DNA of 64,000 nucleotides from Paragorgia papillata (lineage: Eukaryota; Cnidaria; Anthozoa; Scleralcyonacea; Coralliidae), in the NCBI GenBank assembly GCA_035771165.1, contig JAWNZC010000304.1, forward strand, positions 713,501 to 777,500. The letters are read 5' to 3'. A program made the translations under genes and the position numbers. The notes under the pieces were generated by a model that did no database searches, was not told the origin of the DNA, and worked only from the letters and a program-made list of their open reading frames with translations. Shown piece by piece: positions 32,398 through 42,925 of the stretch (position 1 is the first letter of the stretch; the number at the start of each line of letters is the position of its first letter).

Positions 32398-33872
32398 TAG
32401 ACGGCCGGCCAAGGCTTCAAAATATTACCTTTGATGGCATTTTTTGTTACAAGCAGGCAACCATGCAAATCACATCGGATAGTGCATACTTTGAAGGGGA
32501 GGGGGGTTGCCATCTGTAATTATTGATTTATATACTAAAATATAGAGCTTTTTGAAATTACAATATGATGGATGGGATATCTGTAAAGAGCTGTCTGATA
32601 TACGTTGGTGTTTTATTTGAATTGCTAAATTCAGAATGCATCCAATCAGCGTGCCTGAAGTTCTTATTATTCTAATTCGCATAACTCACAATCATAAACA
32701 AACAAGAAACATGGCGCAAATTCACCTAAATATAACACTTCGAAGAACAGCCATAACAAGCAGCCAACTTTTTGTTACAAGCAGGCAACCACCATAGAAA
32801 TGTAGCTTAGACATTGATCAAGATGACTAGACCGGTTGCTTTTGGTGTATCACAAGATAGCACTGTTGAACCGTCAGAACCAGTGAGTTAAAGTGCCACT
32901 AACCCCAAAAAGTTTTTTGCACGAATAAACATCGCCAATCCAAATGATGAAGAATGCAATATAAATTAACTAAATTGGTAAAATTCTCTTGATTTAAGAA
33001 TCGATTGAAGTGGATTTAATGATGGACATGACGGAGCACTTCGGAGACTGCGTCGAGAAGGGTTTGTGACGTAATACCAGAAATTCTATATTTTTTTTAC
33101 TGTAAAGTAAATAGGAAAGAACGTACCCAGGTTACGTGTATAGCCAGTTTGGCGATATTTTTCATTTTAATTATTTTATTATAGTTCCAGTGTACTACAC
33201 TTCATAGATTTTTGAAGACGAATTCCTGGTATTACGTCATACGCATCCTATACCCATTCCCCTCACTGCTCCGCCATGGGACAAACAGATGCGAAATTTT
33301 GCAAGTTTGAAGGGGCATAAAAAATGAAAGAAGTGTTCAATAACAGAAAAGATATGTTGGTGCTAATATACTCAACAAGGGCTATTTGGATCCCGAGAAA
33401 ACAATTTTGGGGTTAGTGGCACTTTAAATGTCTAAGGGACAATATAAGTAACACTACACTGTAATACAAAAGCTCAGCTTTATAACAGTAGATAAATGGC
33501 GGTATCGGCAAATTTCTGATTCTTTGCAAGCTTGTGTTGGTGTAGCTTTTCTTTGAATTGTTATATTTAGGTGTATTTACGCCATATTTCTTGTTTGTTT
33601 ATCATTGTGAGTTATGCGAATTAGGTTAATCATAACTCCACGCACGCTGATTGGATGCATTCTGAAGTGAGCTATTCAAAATAGAACATCCATTCCAATG
33701 TGTTTTTAAAAACCCATAAATTTTAGTATATAAATTCAAAATTACGGCTGGCAACCCCCCTCACGTTCAAAGTATATACTATCCGATACGATCTGACATG
33801 GTTGCCTGCTTGTAACAAAAAATGCCATCAACGGTGTTTTTGAGACACTTTTCGAGGTTGGCCGGTCGTCTA
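32398..33872. mobile_element. large palindromic element with nested MITE
   Basis: TAGACGGCCGGCCAAGG at the left is mirrored by TTGGCCGGTCGTCTA at the right. Arms of several hundred bp pair through GGCATTTTTTGTTACAAGCA and ATGCATCCAATCAGCGTGC-type blocks. The TTAA-flanked element at 32892-33423 sits in the middle. Confidence 0.83.
32892..33423. mobile_element. TTAA-flanked MITE (family TTAA-C)
   Basis: AGTGCCACTAACCCCAAAA is mirrored by TTTTGGGGTTAGTGGCACT. TTAA stands on both sides (32888-32891, 33424-33427). Confidence 0.88.
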
Positions 33873-34269
33873 CTGAATCCAAACAATCAGTGGCATCAAG
33901 TGGTTTAATAATGAATTAGATTTATAAGGGCCTAACGTGCTATTTCCAATCGTCTACTGCCGAAATCGCACGAGCTGTACTCGGTTATATTAACATTAAC
34001 ATTAACATCTCGAAAACAATTCAAAGTATAACTCGAGTTTCTCAGTATATGCCGTCAGATCTTAATTGCTGTTCGGAATGTTTACATATTTGAGTATAGA
34101 ATTTGACACGGATACAATGGTAAATGGATATACATATTGTTAGAATATATCGCGGGATTTACAGTATATCAACGGTATCGTTCAAGGTCGCAAATTCGTC
34201 TTTTATTCGCTATCAGTTTGTACTGTTTTAAATTAAGACTATACAATATATATATCGGCGACATTGCGC
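33873..34269. other. no supported feature
   Basis: Short intergenic stretch between two transposons. Nothing recognised. Confidence 0.4.
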
Positions 34270-34273
34270 CTAT

Positions 34274-34634
34274 CAGGGACGTAGCCAGGATTTTGAAAAG
34301 GGGGGAGGCTGAAGCAAAATAATTTTTAGGGGGTCTGGGGGCATGCTCCCCCGGGAAATTTTGAAATCGAGAGTCGCTGAAATGCCATTACCTGGCTTTT
34401 GGAGGAAGATTTTACAGACTCTAAAGGTTAAAAACGTCATATAAAATACTCAAAACACGCAAACGTCACATAGATACTCAAAATACATACACTCGGTAGA
34501 TTGAATACACTGTTTACAGTTTATTTCCTGACACAATTGATATTGCATCAGTTTTGTAGTTACATGTCTGTTGTTTTATATCAAAAGGGGAGCCGGCTCC
34601 CCCCCCCCCCCCCCCCCCCCTGGCTACGTCCCTG
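34274..34634. mobile_element. MITE with CAGGGACGTAGCCAGG termini, 4-bp TSD
   Basis: CAGGGACGTAGCCAGG is mirrored by CCTGGCTACGTCCCTG at the right end, preceded by a run of about 22 C. CTAT flanks both ends (34270-34273, 34635-34638). Superfamily unsure (Academ-like or another 4-bp-TSD group). Confidence 0.83.
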
Positions 34635-35019
34635 CTATCAATGTAACTTGTCGTAAACAAGCCGTATACCTTAAACGCTAATCGTATATGCAAGCGATGC
34701 GGTAAAATCATTACCGGTTAGCGTATAATACTATATAAGCTGTAAATTCACTAATTTGTTGCCTATAGACGCAACTACACTGACACGCAACCTCACCACT
34801 AAAACCTAATTATATACAATGAATCTGACTACATGAAATCCCAAGAACCAAATATTTACAAGATACTTGCCTACCCCCTTCCAGATATCATAAGTTAGGC
34901 GACGTACTTGTTTCGACACCAACGTCTATTGAAATCTTGGCTAGGATTCTCTAATGAATGGTTATGATGGGGTAGGGATAAAACGCGGAAGCGGAATGGC
35001 AGAATGGCGGAAACGGAAT

Positions 35020-35150
35020 GGCGGAATTGGGGATAAAACGCGGAATTGGGGATAAAACGCGGAATTGGGGATAAAACGCGGAATTGGGGATAAAACGCGG
35101 AATTGGGGATAAGACACGGAATTGGGGATAAAACGCGGAATTGGGGATAC
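35020..35150. repeat. left 19-bp minisatellite arm
   Basis: About seven units of CGGAATTGGGGATAAAACG with single changes (for example AAGACAC in one). It forms the inner part of the left terminal repeat. Confidence 0.96.
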
Positions 35151-35223
35151 AAGAATATAATGAAAGCACGCTGTAAAGCACAGGCAGCCCAGACTTGTAC
35201 TCCGCCTTTTATAGAATGAAAAT

Positions 35224-35388
35224 ATTGCCGTATTTTCTGTCATTATATGCAGAGAGAACACCGCTCAACTACGGCCGTTCAAAGTAATGCTATTACAATG
35301 AATGAGTTGAGACTTGTAATAGGATTACTTTGAACGGCCGTAGTTGAGCGGTGTTCTCTCTGTATATAATGACAGAAAATACGGCAAT
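35224..35388. repeat. 74-bp-arm hairpin inside the foldback element
   Basis: The arms at 35224-35297 and 35315-35388 pair almost perfectly around a spacer of about 17 bp. The right arm overlaps the first codons of the DIRS-like ORF. Confidence 0.92.
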
Positions 35389-36082
35389 GTTAGGGCATGT
35401 AGCATCTGCTTTACAACATGTTTCAGGTGAGAATTTTATTCAAGTCTCACAACCTGCTTCGTCAGGTTTGTCTAATTTTAACTCAGTTAGCGTTGCAATT
35501 GATGCTCAAGTTAGCGCCAAATTAAAGGCCAAAATTTGGGCCAATGAATTTTTGGATTTTGGTTTATTACTTAGCTCAGGGGCAAGTGATACCCGGTATC
35601 ACTTGTCTGTGAGCTCTCAAACAGGTTCATCATTACCAACGTTGTCCTTGGAACCAACCCAAAAAACTAAACCAATTTCGAATATCGAAGCGTGGACATC
35701 GGCCTTTCAAATTTTTGTTGGGGTTTACACTGGGAAATATCCCATGGAGGCCCCCGCATTAATGAAATATGGTGAAGTCGTTCGGGATTTGGCCGCGCGC
35801 GGAGGTGACTGGCGATTTTATGATACGCAATTTCGCAATTTACGTCAAACCAATCCGTCCGAAATGCCTTGGGGTTCAACTCATTGGGAACTTTGGATCC
35901 GTGCGCAGAATTTTAATAATTCGCGTTATCCAAAAAGCCAAACTATATATATGCGCAATAATTCTACGTCCTCTGTTGTCGGACCATTTGTTCCCAAGGG
36001 GTTTTGTAAAATGACATACAAAAGACAACGCAGCGGAATAATCATGGCAACAGCGAAGGTAGCCGCAATTGAATATCCCTGA
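35369..36082 (+). CDS. DIRS-like ORF1 (Gag-like) fragment, 237 aa
   Basis: The first true ATG is at 35369; an in-frame extension to 35351 begins with GTG. The product has a WTSAFQIFVGVYTGKYP block followed by ALMKYGEVVRDLAARGGDW, YDTQFRNLR and PWGSTHWELWIRAQ, then PKGFC. I recognise this as the ORF1 region that precedes the reverse transcriptase and tyrosine recombinase in DIRS-type retroelements (family recognition from memory of the pattern). The cysteine-rich end expected after PKGFC is missing, so it is a truncated capture. The frame is intact over 237 codons. There is no DIRS reverse transcriptase nearby. It could alternatively be a domesticated gene. Confidence 0.65.
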   Translation: MTENTAMLGHVASALQHVSGENFIQVSQPASSGLSNFNSVSVAIDAQVSAKLKAKIWANEFLDFGLLLSSGASDTRYHLSVSSQTGSSLPTLSLEPTQKTKPISNIEAWTSAFQIFVGVYTGKYPMEAPALMKYGEVVRDLAARGGDWRFYDTQFRNLRQTNPSEMPWGSTHWELWIRAQNFNNSRYPKSQTIYMRNNSTSSVVGPFVPKGFCKMTYKRQRSGIIMATAKVAAIEYP

Positions 36083-36689
36083 GTGCTGCAAATGATATAT
36101 ATAAAAAATTATGTACGAGCAAACAATGTTGAAATCTCAACGTGGGCATCTGAAAACAGTCAAGTTGCTCTAGCCCATAAAACATGAAACTACTTCATGA
36201 ACATAAAACTGTAGCAATGGGAAGTATAAATTGCTAATATAAAGAATAGAATATATAAAGATGGTATAATACACAAGGTAACCACAAGAATAGCAATAGC
36301 GCAAGGCTAACAAAATCAAACTTCCCATGCACAGGCAAAAATTGGACAGTGTTTGTCAATGCTCAAGGGCCCTTTTTGAATTAATCAGTAATTAAATTAA
36401 AATAAGTGCGAATTGCAAAATCATATCAAACTAAACAGATGAGTAAATTAGGGGCTAAAACTTAACATTCCGATTGCTCTCAAAATAGCCCCACGATAAT
36501 TACTTGGCAAACGCCAACAACGCGAACATTATATTTGTCGCGGAAAAGGCGCGCAAGATAGGAGTACAATTGGGTATATTACAAGTAATATTTGGCATTT
36601 CACTCGATGAAACTGGATATACTAGGTAATTTTGGTAAAGGAAAATTTTCACATAGGCATTTCATCGATTGGCTATTAGCAATTAAGTA

Positions 36690-36831
36690 GAATTCCGCGT
36701 TTTATCCCCAATTCCGCGTTTTATCCCCAATTCCGCGTTTTATCCCCAATTCCGCGTTTTATCCCCAATTCCGCGTTTTATCCCCAATTCCGCGTTTTAT
36801 CCCCAATTCCGCGTTTTATCCCCAATTCCGC
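36690..36831. repeat. right 19-bp minisatellite arm (inverted)
   Basis: About seven units of CGTTTTATCCCCAATTCCG, the reverse complement of the left arm, with higher homogeneity than the left. Confidence 0.96.
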
Positions 36832-37003
36832 CATTCCGTTTCCGCCATTCCGCTTCCGCGTTTTATCCCTACCCGGTTATGATGAATGTGATGAGATATA
36901 TCCACCTGGAAGGTGTCGTATATCTAACCACTTTATATCTGGCATATCTCCAATCAGAGAAAAATATTTGGTCATGTGTATGAGTTTTGAAGCCCGGTAA
37001 AGG

Positions 37004-37086
37004 TAGCCTGCGTGCAGACTTCCCCCGTTTCCGTTCGCCGTTTACCCTCCGGGGAACTGAAACGGGGGAAGTCTGCACGCAGGCTA
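37004..37086. mobile_element. Mutator-like MITE, 83 bp (copy 2)
   Basis: TAGCCTGCGTGCAGACTTCC is mirrored by GGAAGTCTGCACGCAGGCTA in an almost complete hairpin. It is flanked by GGTAAAGG (36996-37003, 37087-37094), 8 bp or 9 if the T is shared. Confidence 0.87.
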
Positions 37087-37350
37087 GGTAAAGGTCGCGC
37101 AAACTGAATTTATAATTAAGAAATCAGATAATAAACGGCACAAACAAAGAATTGTTATTACCACATTTCTTAATTATAAATCCAACGTGAAACCATTGTC
37201 TAATCTAATATGCACCAATATCACCAAGTCCCTCTACTATATAATTGACGATTGAGAAGCTATTTCATAAACTCGTGTATCGTGTTTCACCAGGGGTTTA
37301 CATTATTCTCTCATGTTTTACAAACACTCGAGAACAATGAAAATTATTAT

Positions 37351-37485
37351 AAGTAATAGCATAACATATAGGTTGATTAGTGATTAAATGTACCCGAAAG
37401 CCGAGGGAGTTTTAGACTTTTACTGAACCTCCCAAGGCTTGAGGGACATTTAATCACTAATCAACCAATATGTTATGCTATCACT
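37351..37485. repeat. palindromic repeat
   Basis: AGCATAACATATAGGTTGAT...GATTAAATGT is mirrored by ACATTTAATCACTAATCAACC...ATGCT. Confidence 0.8.
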
Positions 37486-38835
37486 TTGTAATATTACGGT
37501 TACCGAGGAAGAAGAAGAGTATATCCAAACGTGGCCATCTATCGTGTGTGTAAAGGCTGACAATTTTTTACGGTAACTATCTTTATTTGAAATGCAATCG
37601 CCATTTATATATCTATATATCTGCATGTAAATATCTTACAAGCGCTTTTAAATAACAATATATGTATATCATTATGATCGGTTCAATGGTTACCATTGAC
37701 CTAATGCAAATTCACGCACATAAACTAATATTAGATAGTTGTCTATAAAAACAACAACAGTGTAAAGACATGCGCATTGATTTAGTATTAGTCCCACATT
37801 TTATGTTCTAGGCAAACTGTAATAAATTCTTGAGATAACAAAGCAGTAACACAATGAAAATTTGCCTTTTGTTTAGGGTGCTGCCGCTACAAGCGGGTTC
37901 AGCGAACCTACTTCGAGATAGGCAAACACTTGTCTCTACTTCTCGATTGGGGGCGCTGCCAGTGTAATCTACTCGAAATGTTTTAGGCAAGGTCCCGTTG
38001 CATTGGGCAATGATATTGCCTATTGCAAACTCACGGGAATCGTATACCTTGTGCATAAACATTAGGTATGATTAGTTACTAATCGTACCTCATCGTTATG
38101 CATCGGGTTATTACTCGGGCTACCTGTGGTAGACGAGTCTAGGTTTTGGCTCCGTTATTTTTATTATTTTTTTGTCTATGTTTCGAAATGGCAATCGTTA
38201 CGTCATCCCGTCAGGCTTTGCGAAACTGATGCGTGCTAAAATTTCATACGTTCTTTCTATAAATCTTCACTTTCCTGATGTCTGATCAAGTTGTTTGAAG
38301 TGAAGTGTTCTTTCTTGGACATGTTCAGTGTATTCACAGAGTAGTTATTGTTCAGTAATTTCGCTGGCAGGTATCTTGATACAATCGCTGATTAAACATG
38401 ATCGTGCTGTGTTGATATTTAACACCCGAAGGGACTCGACATATGAACGCTGTGTGGAAATATTACCTTAAATACAGGCAATAGTGTTTTGTGTATTGCG
38501 AATTGTGTTTTCTATCGGAGAATTAGATAGTGCTTAGACTATTTTCGGTGACGAATGACGTTTAGACTTTTATCAGTAATCTTGCTGACAAAGTTTGTCC
38601 ATGAAGACAGAATAGACGATTAAGACGAAGTTATTACAGACGTGAAAAAATGCCGTGTTGACATGAGTATACTTGAGGACGAGAGACACAAGAAAGGGCC
38701 ACAGTATATTAAAAGAACATATACGTGCTGTTTACCTAGTAAGCGCTTTCTCCTGTTTGTTGACATTGATCACGACAGTATCTTTATATTTTTGCTTTAT
38801 TACTAAACGAGTTTTATATTTGTTATGCTGAGTAG
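37486..38835. other. intergenic DNA, nothing recognised
   Basis: No coding or RNA signal could be supported. Only a small palindrome near 38060-38090 is visible. Confidence 0.4.
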
Positions 38836-38915
38836 GAAACTTGTATACAAATGTATGTTCTGTGTACCATGTGAGTAGGAAACTTGTATACAAATGTATG
38901 TTCTGTGTACCATCA
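38831..38915. repeat. 41-bp tandem duplication
   Basis: GAGTAGGAAACTTGTATACA... occurs twice in a row, ending each time in TTCTGTGTACCAT. Confidence 0.93.
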
Positions 38916-39179
38916 CTACCATGTGTTTTTACTGACTGTTGCTTGTCTTTGAGTTTGAGATCGGCAATGGACAGTAGTCTTATTGATCCATTAGGATTTA
39001 TATTCAATGTTGTAAGTGCTTTGAACCTTTGAGTATGTAATTTTGTCACAAGTATGTTTTATAGCCATATCTTGATGTTCATTTTGGTATAAATTTTGAT
39101 GCATAGATTGAGTATTAAGATATTCATCATAGAAACAACTTTGAACCAGTCATGTTCCTCATATGTACACAGTAAAACT

Positions 39180-39335
39180 TTAATGACATATTGGCCATTA
39201 TAACATCAGCAGCCAAGTGTGTGTTATATGCGGATGGTACCAAAATGTATAGAGAGAAATTAGAGCTAGTGTCTGACATTAACTACAGTACTAGCACTGC
39301 AACGTTGAAGAGCCTTCCCAACATGCTCTAAAGCA
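39180..39335 (+). pseudogene. possible LINE RT fragment
   Basis: A short frame reads LYADGTKMY followed by a serine/aspartate-rich stretch. It resembles the YADD catalytic box region of LINE reverse transcriptases with the second Asp replaced by Gly. Too short to be sure. Confidence 0.35.
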
Positions 39336-39977
39336 AAAACACGGAATCAGGATTCATGTTGTATGAAGATATTGCACAGCATAGATGTGGGGTGCGGATA
39401 TATTTTACTAGTCACCTATTGCATATTTGCTAGTGCATCTGTACCAGCCCACTCCCGGTCTCCCACCTCTTTGCTCGCGCGTTATAGAGACCTCTGCACT
39501 TTCCAGTAGCCCAAGTGAACACCTGACCCAGGTGTCTTGTTTCGATATTAAATGTGCGTGTGGAAACAATGAAAACCGAGGTGGCCGTGATATTACTCGG
39601 TTAACGGTCTCGTGATTTTCATTGTCCTCTCGTGTTTGTAACCCCTGGTAAAACACTCCCACTCGTTTATGAAATATTACTTACAATTACCACGCATATA
39701 CACATGCTGTGTTTGATTATTCAAGGCCACCAGCAAATTTGAACTGTGTTTTAAAACATTCATGCATGCATACATGCACGTGTCTATACGCCATATTGTT
39801 CCAGAGGCTCTCAGGATTTGTGGCTAGATGAATCATGTCAGTCCATTACTGTTTGTGAGCATCTTTTTCAGATAAATTATATCGGTTAACTGTAACGCGT
39901 TACTTTCGGGTAGTCCTTACTTTTGGGGGGACCTCTATTTTCGGAAATTATAGTCACAGTTATAGTGTCGAAAATTT

Positions 39978-40475
39978 GACGTCACTTTCGGGCAGCCGTA
40001 CTTTCGGGTAGCCGTACTTTCGGGCAACCGTTACTTTCGGGCACGGAACGTAACTTTGGGGCAGAACGTAACTCGGGCAGCCGTACTTTCGGGCAGCCGT
40101 TACTTTCGGGCAGCCGTACTTTCGGGCAGCCGTTACTTTCGGGCAGCCGTAATTTTCGGGCAGCCGTACTTTCGGGCAACCGTTACTTTCGGGCACGGAA
40201 CGTAACTTTGGGGCAGAACGTAACTCGGGCAGCCGTACTTTCGGGCAGCCGTTACTTTCGGGCAGCCGTACTTTCGGGCAACCGTAATTTTTGGGCAGCC
40301 GTACTTTCGGGCAGCCGTTACTTTCGGGTAGCCGTAACTTTCGGGCAACCGTTATTTTCGGGCAGAACGTATATTGCGGGCAGCCGTACTTTCGGGCAAC
40401 CGTTACTTTCGGGCAGCCGGTAATTTTTCGGCAGCCGTAACCTTCGGGCAGCCGTACTTTCGGGCAGCCCGGAGG
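39978..40475. repeat. CGGGCAGCCGTACTTT minisatellite
   Basis: About 30 degenerate units of 15-18 bp (CGGGCAGCCGTACTTT, CGGGCAGCCGTTACTTT, CGGGCAACCGTTACTTT), with a longer higher-order block including GGCACGGAACGTAACTTTGG repeated at about 40031 and 40192. ARKYGCPKV-type frames on either strand are artefacts. Confidence 0.95.
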
Positions 40476-40753
40476 GCACTATTTTGGGAACTATACAGTA
40501 TTGCAATAAAGAATGAAGTTAAGCCTGCGACATAGGGACAGTCATAATCATAATCAAAAGATCATAAGCAAAGAGCAGCACAAAAGACGAAACAAAGAAA
40601 AAGTCTCATTGTTTTGTCTTCGCAAGTCCCAGACTAGAAGTTATGCTTTGTTTTTGTGCTTACGCTTATGTCGCTCGTGTAAACCAGACTTGTGTAATCA
40701 CCCCGTTAAGTTGCTTTTAATTCAAATGAATATATGAGAAACCTCGTAGAGTT

Positions 40754-41128
40754 AGGGGTGTTTACATGAGGCCGGCCCGAGCTCTGGCCGGATTGATTTC
40801 GTGTCGGTTGTAGTGTTTTACTATTTCATGAGTCCGGCCTGAGATTCATGATCATTAATTTCACGCCGGCCTATTCCCAGGTCGCCTGCTAGACCGAACT
40901 GAAGCACTTTCACCTCTCAAACTCAATATATATATTGAGATTGGTGTCAAATCCACATAAAATAATGATTCTCCGGCGGTCACGAGCTGTAAGGCAATTG
41001 ACACAAATCTTGAAGCAATAGCGAAACCAAGCCTATATAGTTTCAAGGCCGGCCTCATGTAAACAAAAACTAAAATGCAAAATTCAGGCCGGTCCGAGTT
41101 CAGGCCTTGCCTCGTGTAAACAGCCCCT
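40754..41128. mobile_element. MITE with AGGGGxTGTTTACA termini
   Basis: AGGGGTGTTTACATGAGGCC at the left is mirrored by TGTAAACAGCCCCT at the right, with GGCCGGC-rich inner arms. Confidence 0.78.
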
Positions 41129-42035
41129 CAAAGGCTCAAACGGAAACACAACTCACCAGGACAATAGGGAAACTTGTCCAAATAAATGTCAATGATCAAC
41201 TTGTCTGCCCGCTTGGGATGATCAGGAAGAATATAATTCTGTCTTGCATGGATAAATTAGGCTTGAGCTTTTCTCAAGTCCTACTGAAGGTCAGTTTCCA
41301 ATTTGCTACGTTTATCAGTGGTGATCTTTTCTTTTCTCTCGCTCTCTTTTGTCTTGTGAGTTCTCGACTGGTTTTGTTCTGAGGGTTGGCACAAGACAAA
41401 AGAAAGCAATCGGAAGAAGTCAGATTGCGAGATAAATATAGCTTGTGGAAACCAGCATTTAATTATAAGGGGGCGATTACATGGACTGGGCTGGCCCGCG
41501 TCTTATATGAATTGTAGGTTTTTTCAACGTTTCGATTACATGTACGCAGGCTCTGTGTACGAGATTGTCTTGAATCCTGCTTGAATCCTTCTTGATTCGG
41601 CTTGTTTTTGGAGCAACAAGAGGCAAGAGCAACTACTAAACTATACGGTAATTTATATATAATATGCATGTGTGTATGGATGTATATACTGTTTAAAACA
41701 AAAAATACATGTTAGAGCTCCCTGTGCTGAGGGTTGAGCTAAGATGACGGCTAAAAACAAAACTGTCGGGAACAGATGCGACACGAAGCGGTGATTATTA
41801 TAAGAGAAATTATGATTCTCGTAAACGGCAAACGGCAGAAAAGATCTCGTGACGAATGTTTTTCCCATCAGCCATTTTGCACAAAATGTTTTTAAACCAT
41901 ATAGATACCAAAACGAACACGAAAAAGCAACCTTTTTATCGACAACTTCTATATACCTCTTTTTAGCCGCCATCTTGGATCTGCTCACGTCAATCTTAAT
42001 CTCTCTAGTTTCAATCAGGCGAACGTCAAACGGCT
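41129..42035. other. intergenic DNA, unbounded MITE pieces
   Basis: A GGGGGCGATTACATGGACTG-type terminus at about 41469 suggests another decayed MITE. No gene is supported. Confidence 0.4.
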
Positions 42036-42039
42036 ATTT

Positions 42040-42232
42040 CACGTTTGCCGACGAAAGCTTCTGGGATAATCCGTTTCACATCGATATTTCATTGGCTGAT
42101 GAACATGATTTCTCTTCTACCGGATAACAAGAATCCTGTGATGACGTGAACGGATTATCCCAGAGTCTCTCGTTTCCCACCCGCTGGGTAAGGGGAACGT
42201 GGGCTCTGGGAACGAGCTTGCGTTTACCTGAA
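42040..42232. mobile_element. hAT-like palindromic MITE, left end lost
   Basis: It shares GGGATAATCCGTTTCACATC, ATTTCATTGGCTGATGAACA and the right terminus GGGCTCTGGGAACGAG with the intact copy at 63155-63364. Confidence 0.78.
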
Positions 42233-42524
42233 TCACAATCTCTCTAATAGCAGAAACCCCTCTTTCTCCTGATTAGTTGATATGTTTGGAATCAATTTTT
42301 TTAGCAGTGGTAAAGGCTTAGCTAATATAAACGAGTTTTCTGATTAGCTGTAAGTAAGCAATCACAATGTCACATAACTTATTCATTACCGTGCTTGCTC
42401 ATGCTAGGATTGGCTAAGGTTTTTGTTTCATGGGGTTATCTAAACCAAGGCCATTTGCACGATGACGTGCATGAGATGGTGTTGGGTGACTACAACTATA
42501 CCAGAATGCTTTGCCAGTATTCTG

Positions 42525-42840
42525 GGGTTTCGGCTAAAAGGAATGATTTCCAAAATATATCATCAAATATGTTTTTCCAAAACGCAGGCGGTAAACCAGT
42601 TTTTGTTGTGGTTAGATTATCAAAAAGATTGCTAAAATCTTGAGACTCACTGAACTCAAAGTTACCCGTGCAGTCCTTTCGCAGCTTTTCCAAAATATGT
42701 CGTCAAATTTGGGTTTTTATCCAAATTTGTCAAGGCTTGACAAATTTGGAAAAAAACAAATTTGACGACATATTTTGGAAAAGCTGCGAAAGGACTGCAC
42801 GGGTAACTTTGAGTCATCCCCTTTAGCCGAAACCCTAATC
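42525..42840. repeat. palindromic element with long hairpin core
   Basis: Outer arms GGTTTCGGCTAAAAGG and CCTTTAGCCGAAACC enclose a near-perfect hairpin (42654-42814, arms about 78 bp). Confidence 0.85.
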
Positions 42841-42925
42841 TCGTTCTGCAGAGCCCACGTTCCCCACCCGGGAAACGAGAGACTCTGGGATAATCCGTTT
42901 CAAATCACAGGATTCTTGTTAACGT
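42838..42925. mobile_element. left half of hAT-like palindromic MITE
   Basis: CTCGTTCTGCAGAGCCCACG...GAGACTCTGGGATAATCCG matches the left half of 63155-63364. The rest is lost. Confidence 0.7.

Larger units (their letters stand above)
34970..36874. mobile_element. foldback-type element with 10-bp TSD
   Basis: The 1,905-bp element has termini GGGTAGGGATAAAACGCGGA and the exact complement. Each terminal inverted repeat consists mostly of an internal tandem array (seven or so 19-bp units CGGAATTGGGGATAAAACG) on both sides, in opposite orientation. The arms differ by one 8-bp indel. The direct repeat GGTTATGATG stands at 34960-34969 and 36875-36884. Long terminal repeats made of tandem units are the hallmark of foldback elements. 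The interior holds a hairpin (35224-35388), a DIRS-like ORF (35369-36082) and an S1 SINE piece (about 36555-36680). Confidence 0.88.

Noticed and set aside
34895..35261. Repeat protein FYPQFRVLSPIPRFIPNSA
   Set aside because: Translation of the 19-bp tandem units in the foldback arm.
37861..37950. Possible tRNA-like fold with GCGGGTTCAGCGAACC
   Set aside because: A and B boxes are not at proper spacing and no acceptor stem closes.
39960..40480. CRISPR-like array
   Set aside because: Units are degenerate and adjacent with no unique spacers; this is a eukaryotic minisatellite.
39960..40506. ARKYGCPKV repeat proteins
   Set aside because: Minisatellite with degenerate 15-18-bp units; frames shift between units and both strands look similar.
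41107..41382. 91-residue ORF with LGLSFSQVLLK
   Set aside because: No supporting motifs or splice context; probably chance or decayed transposon.
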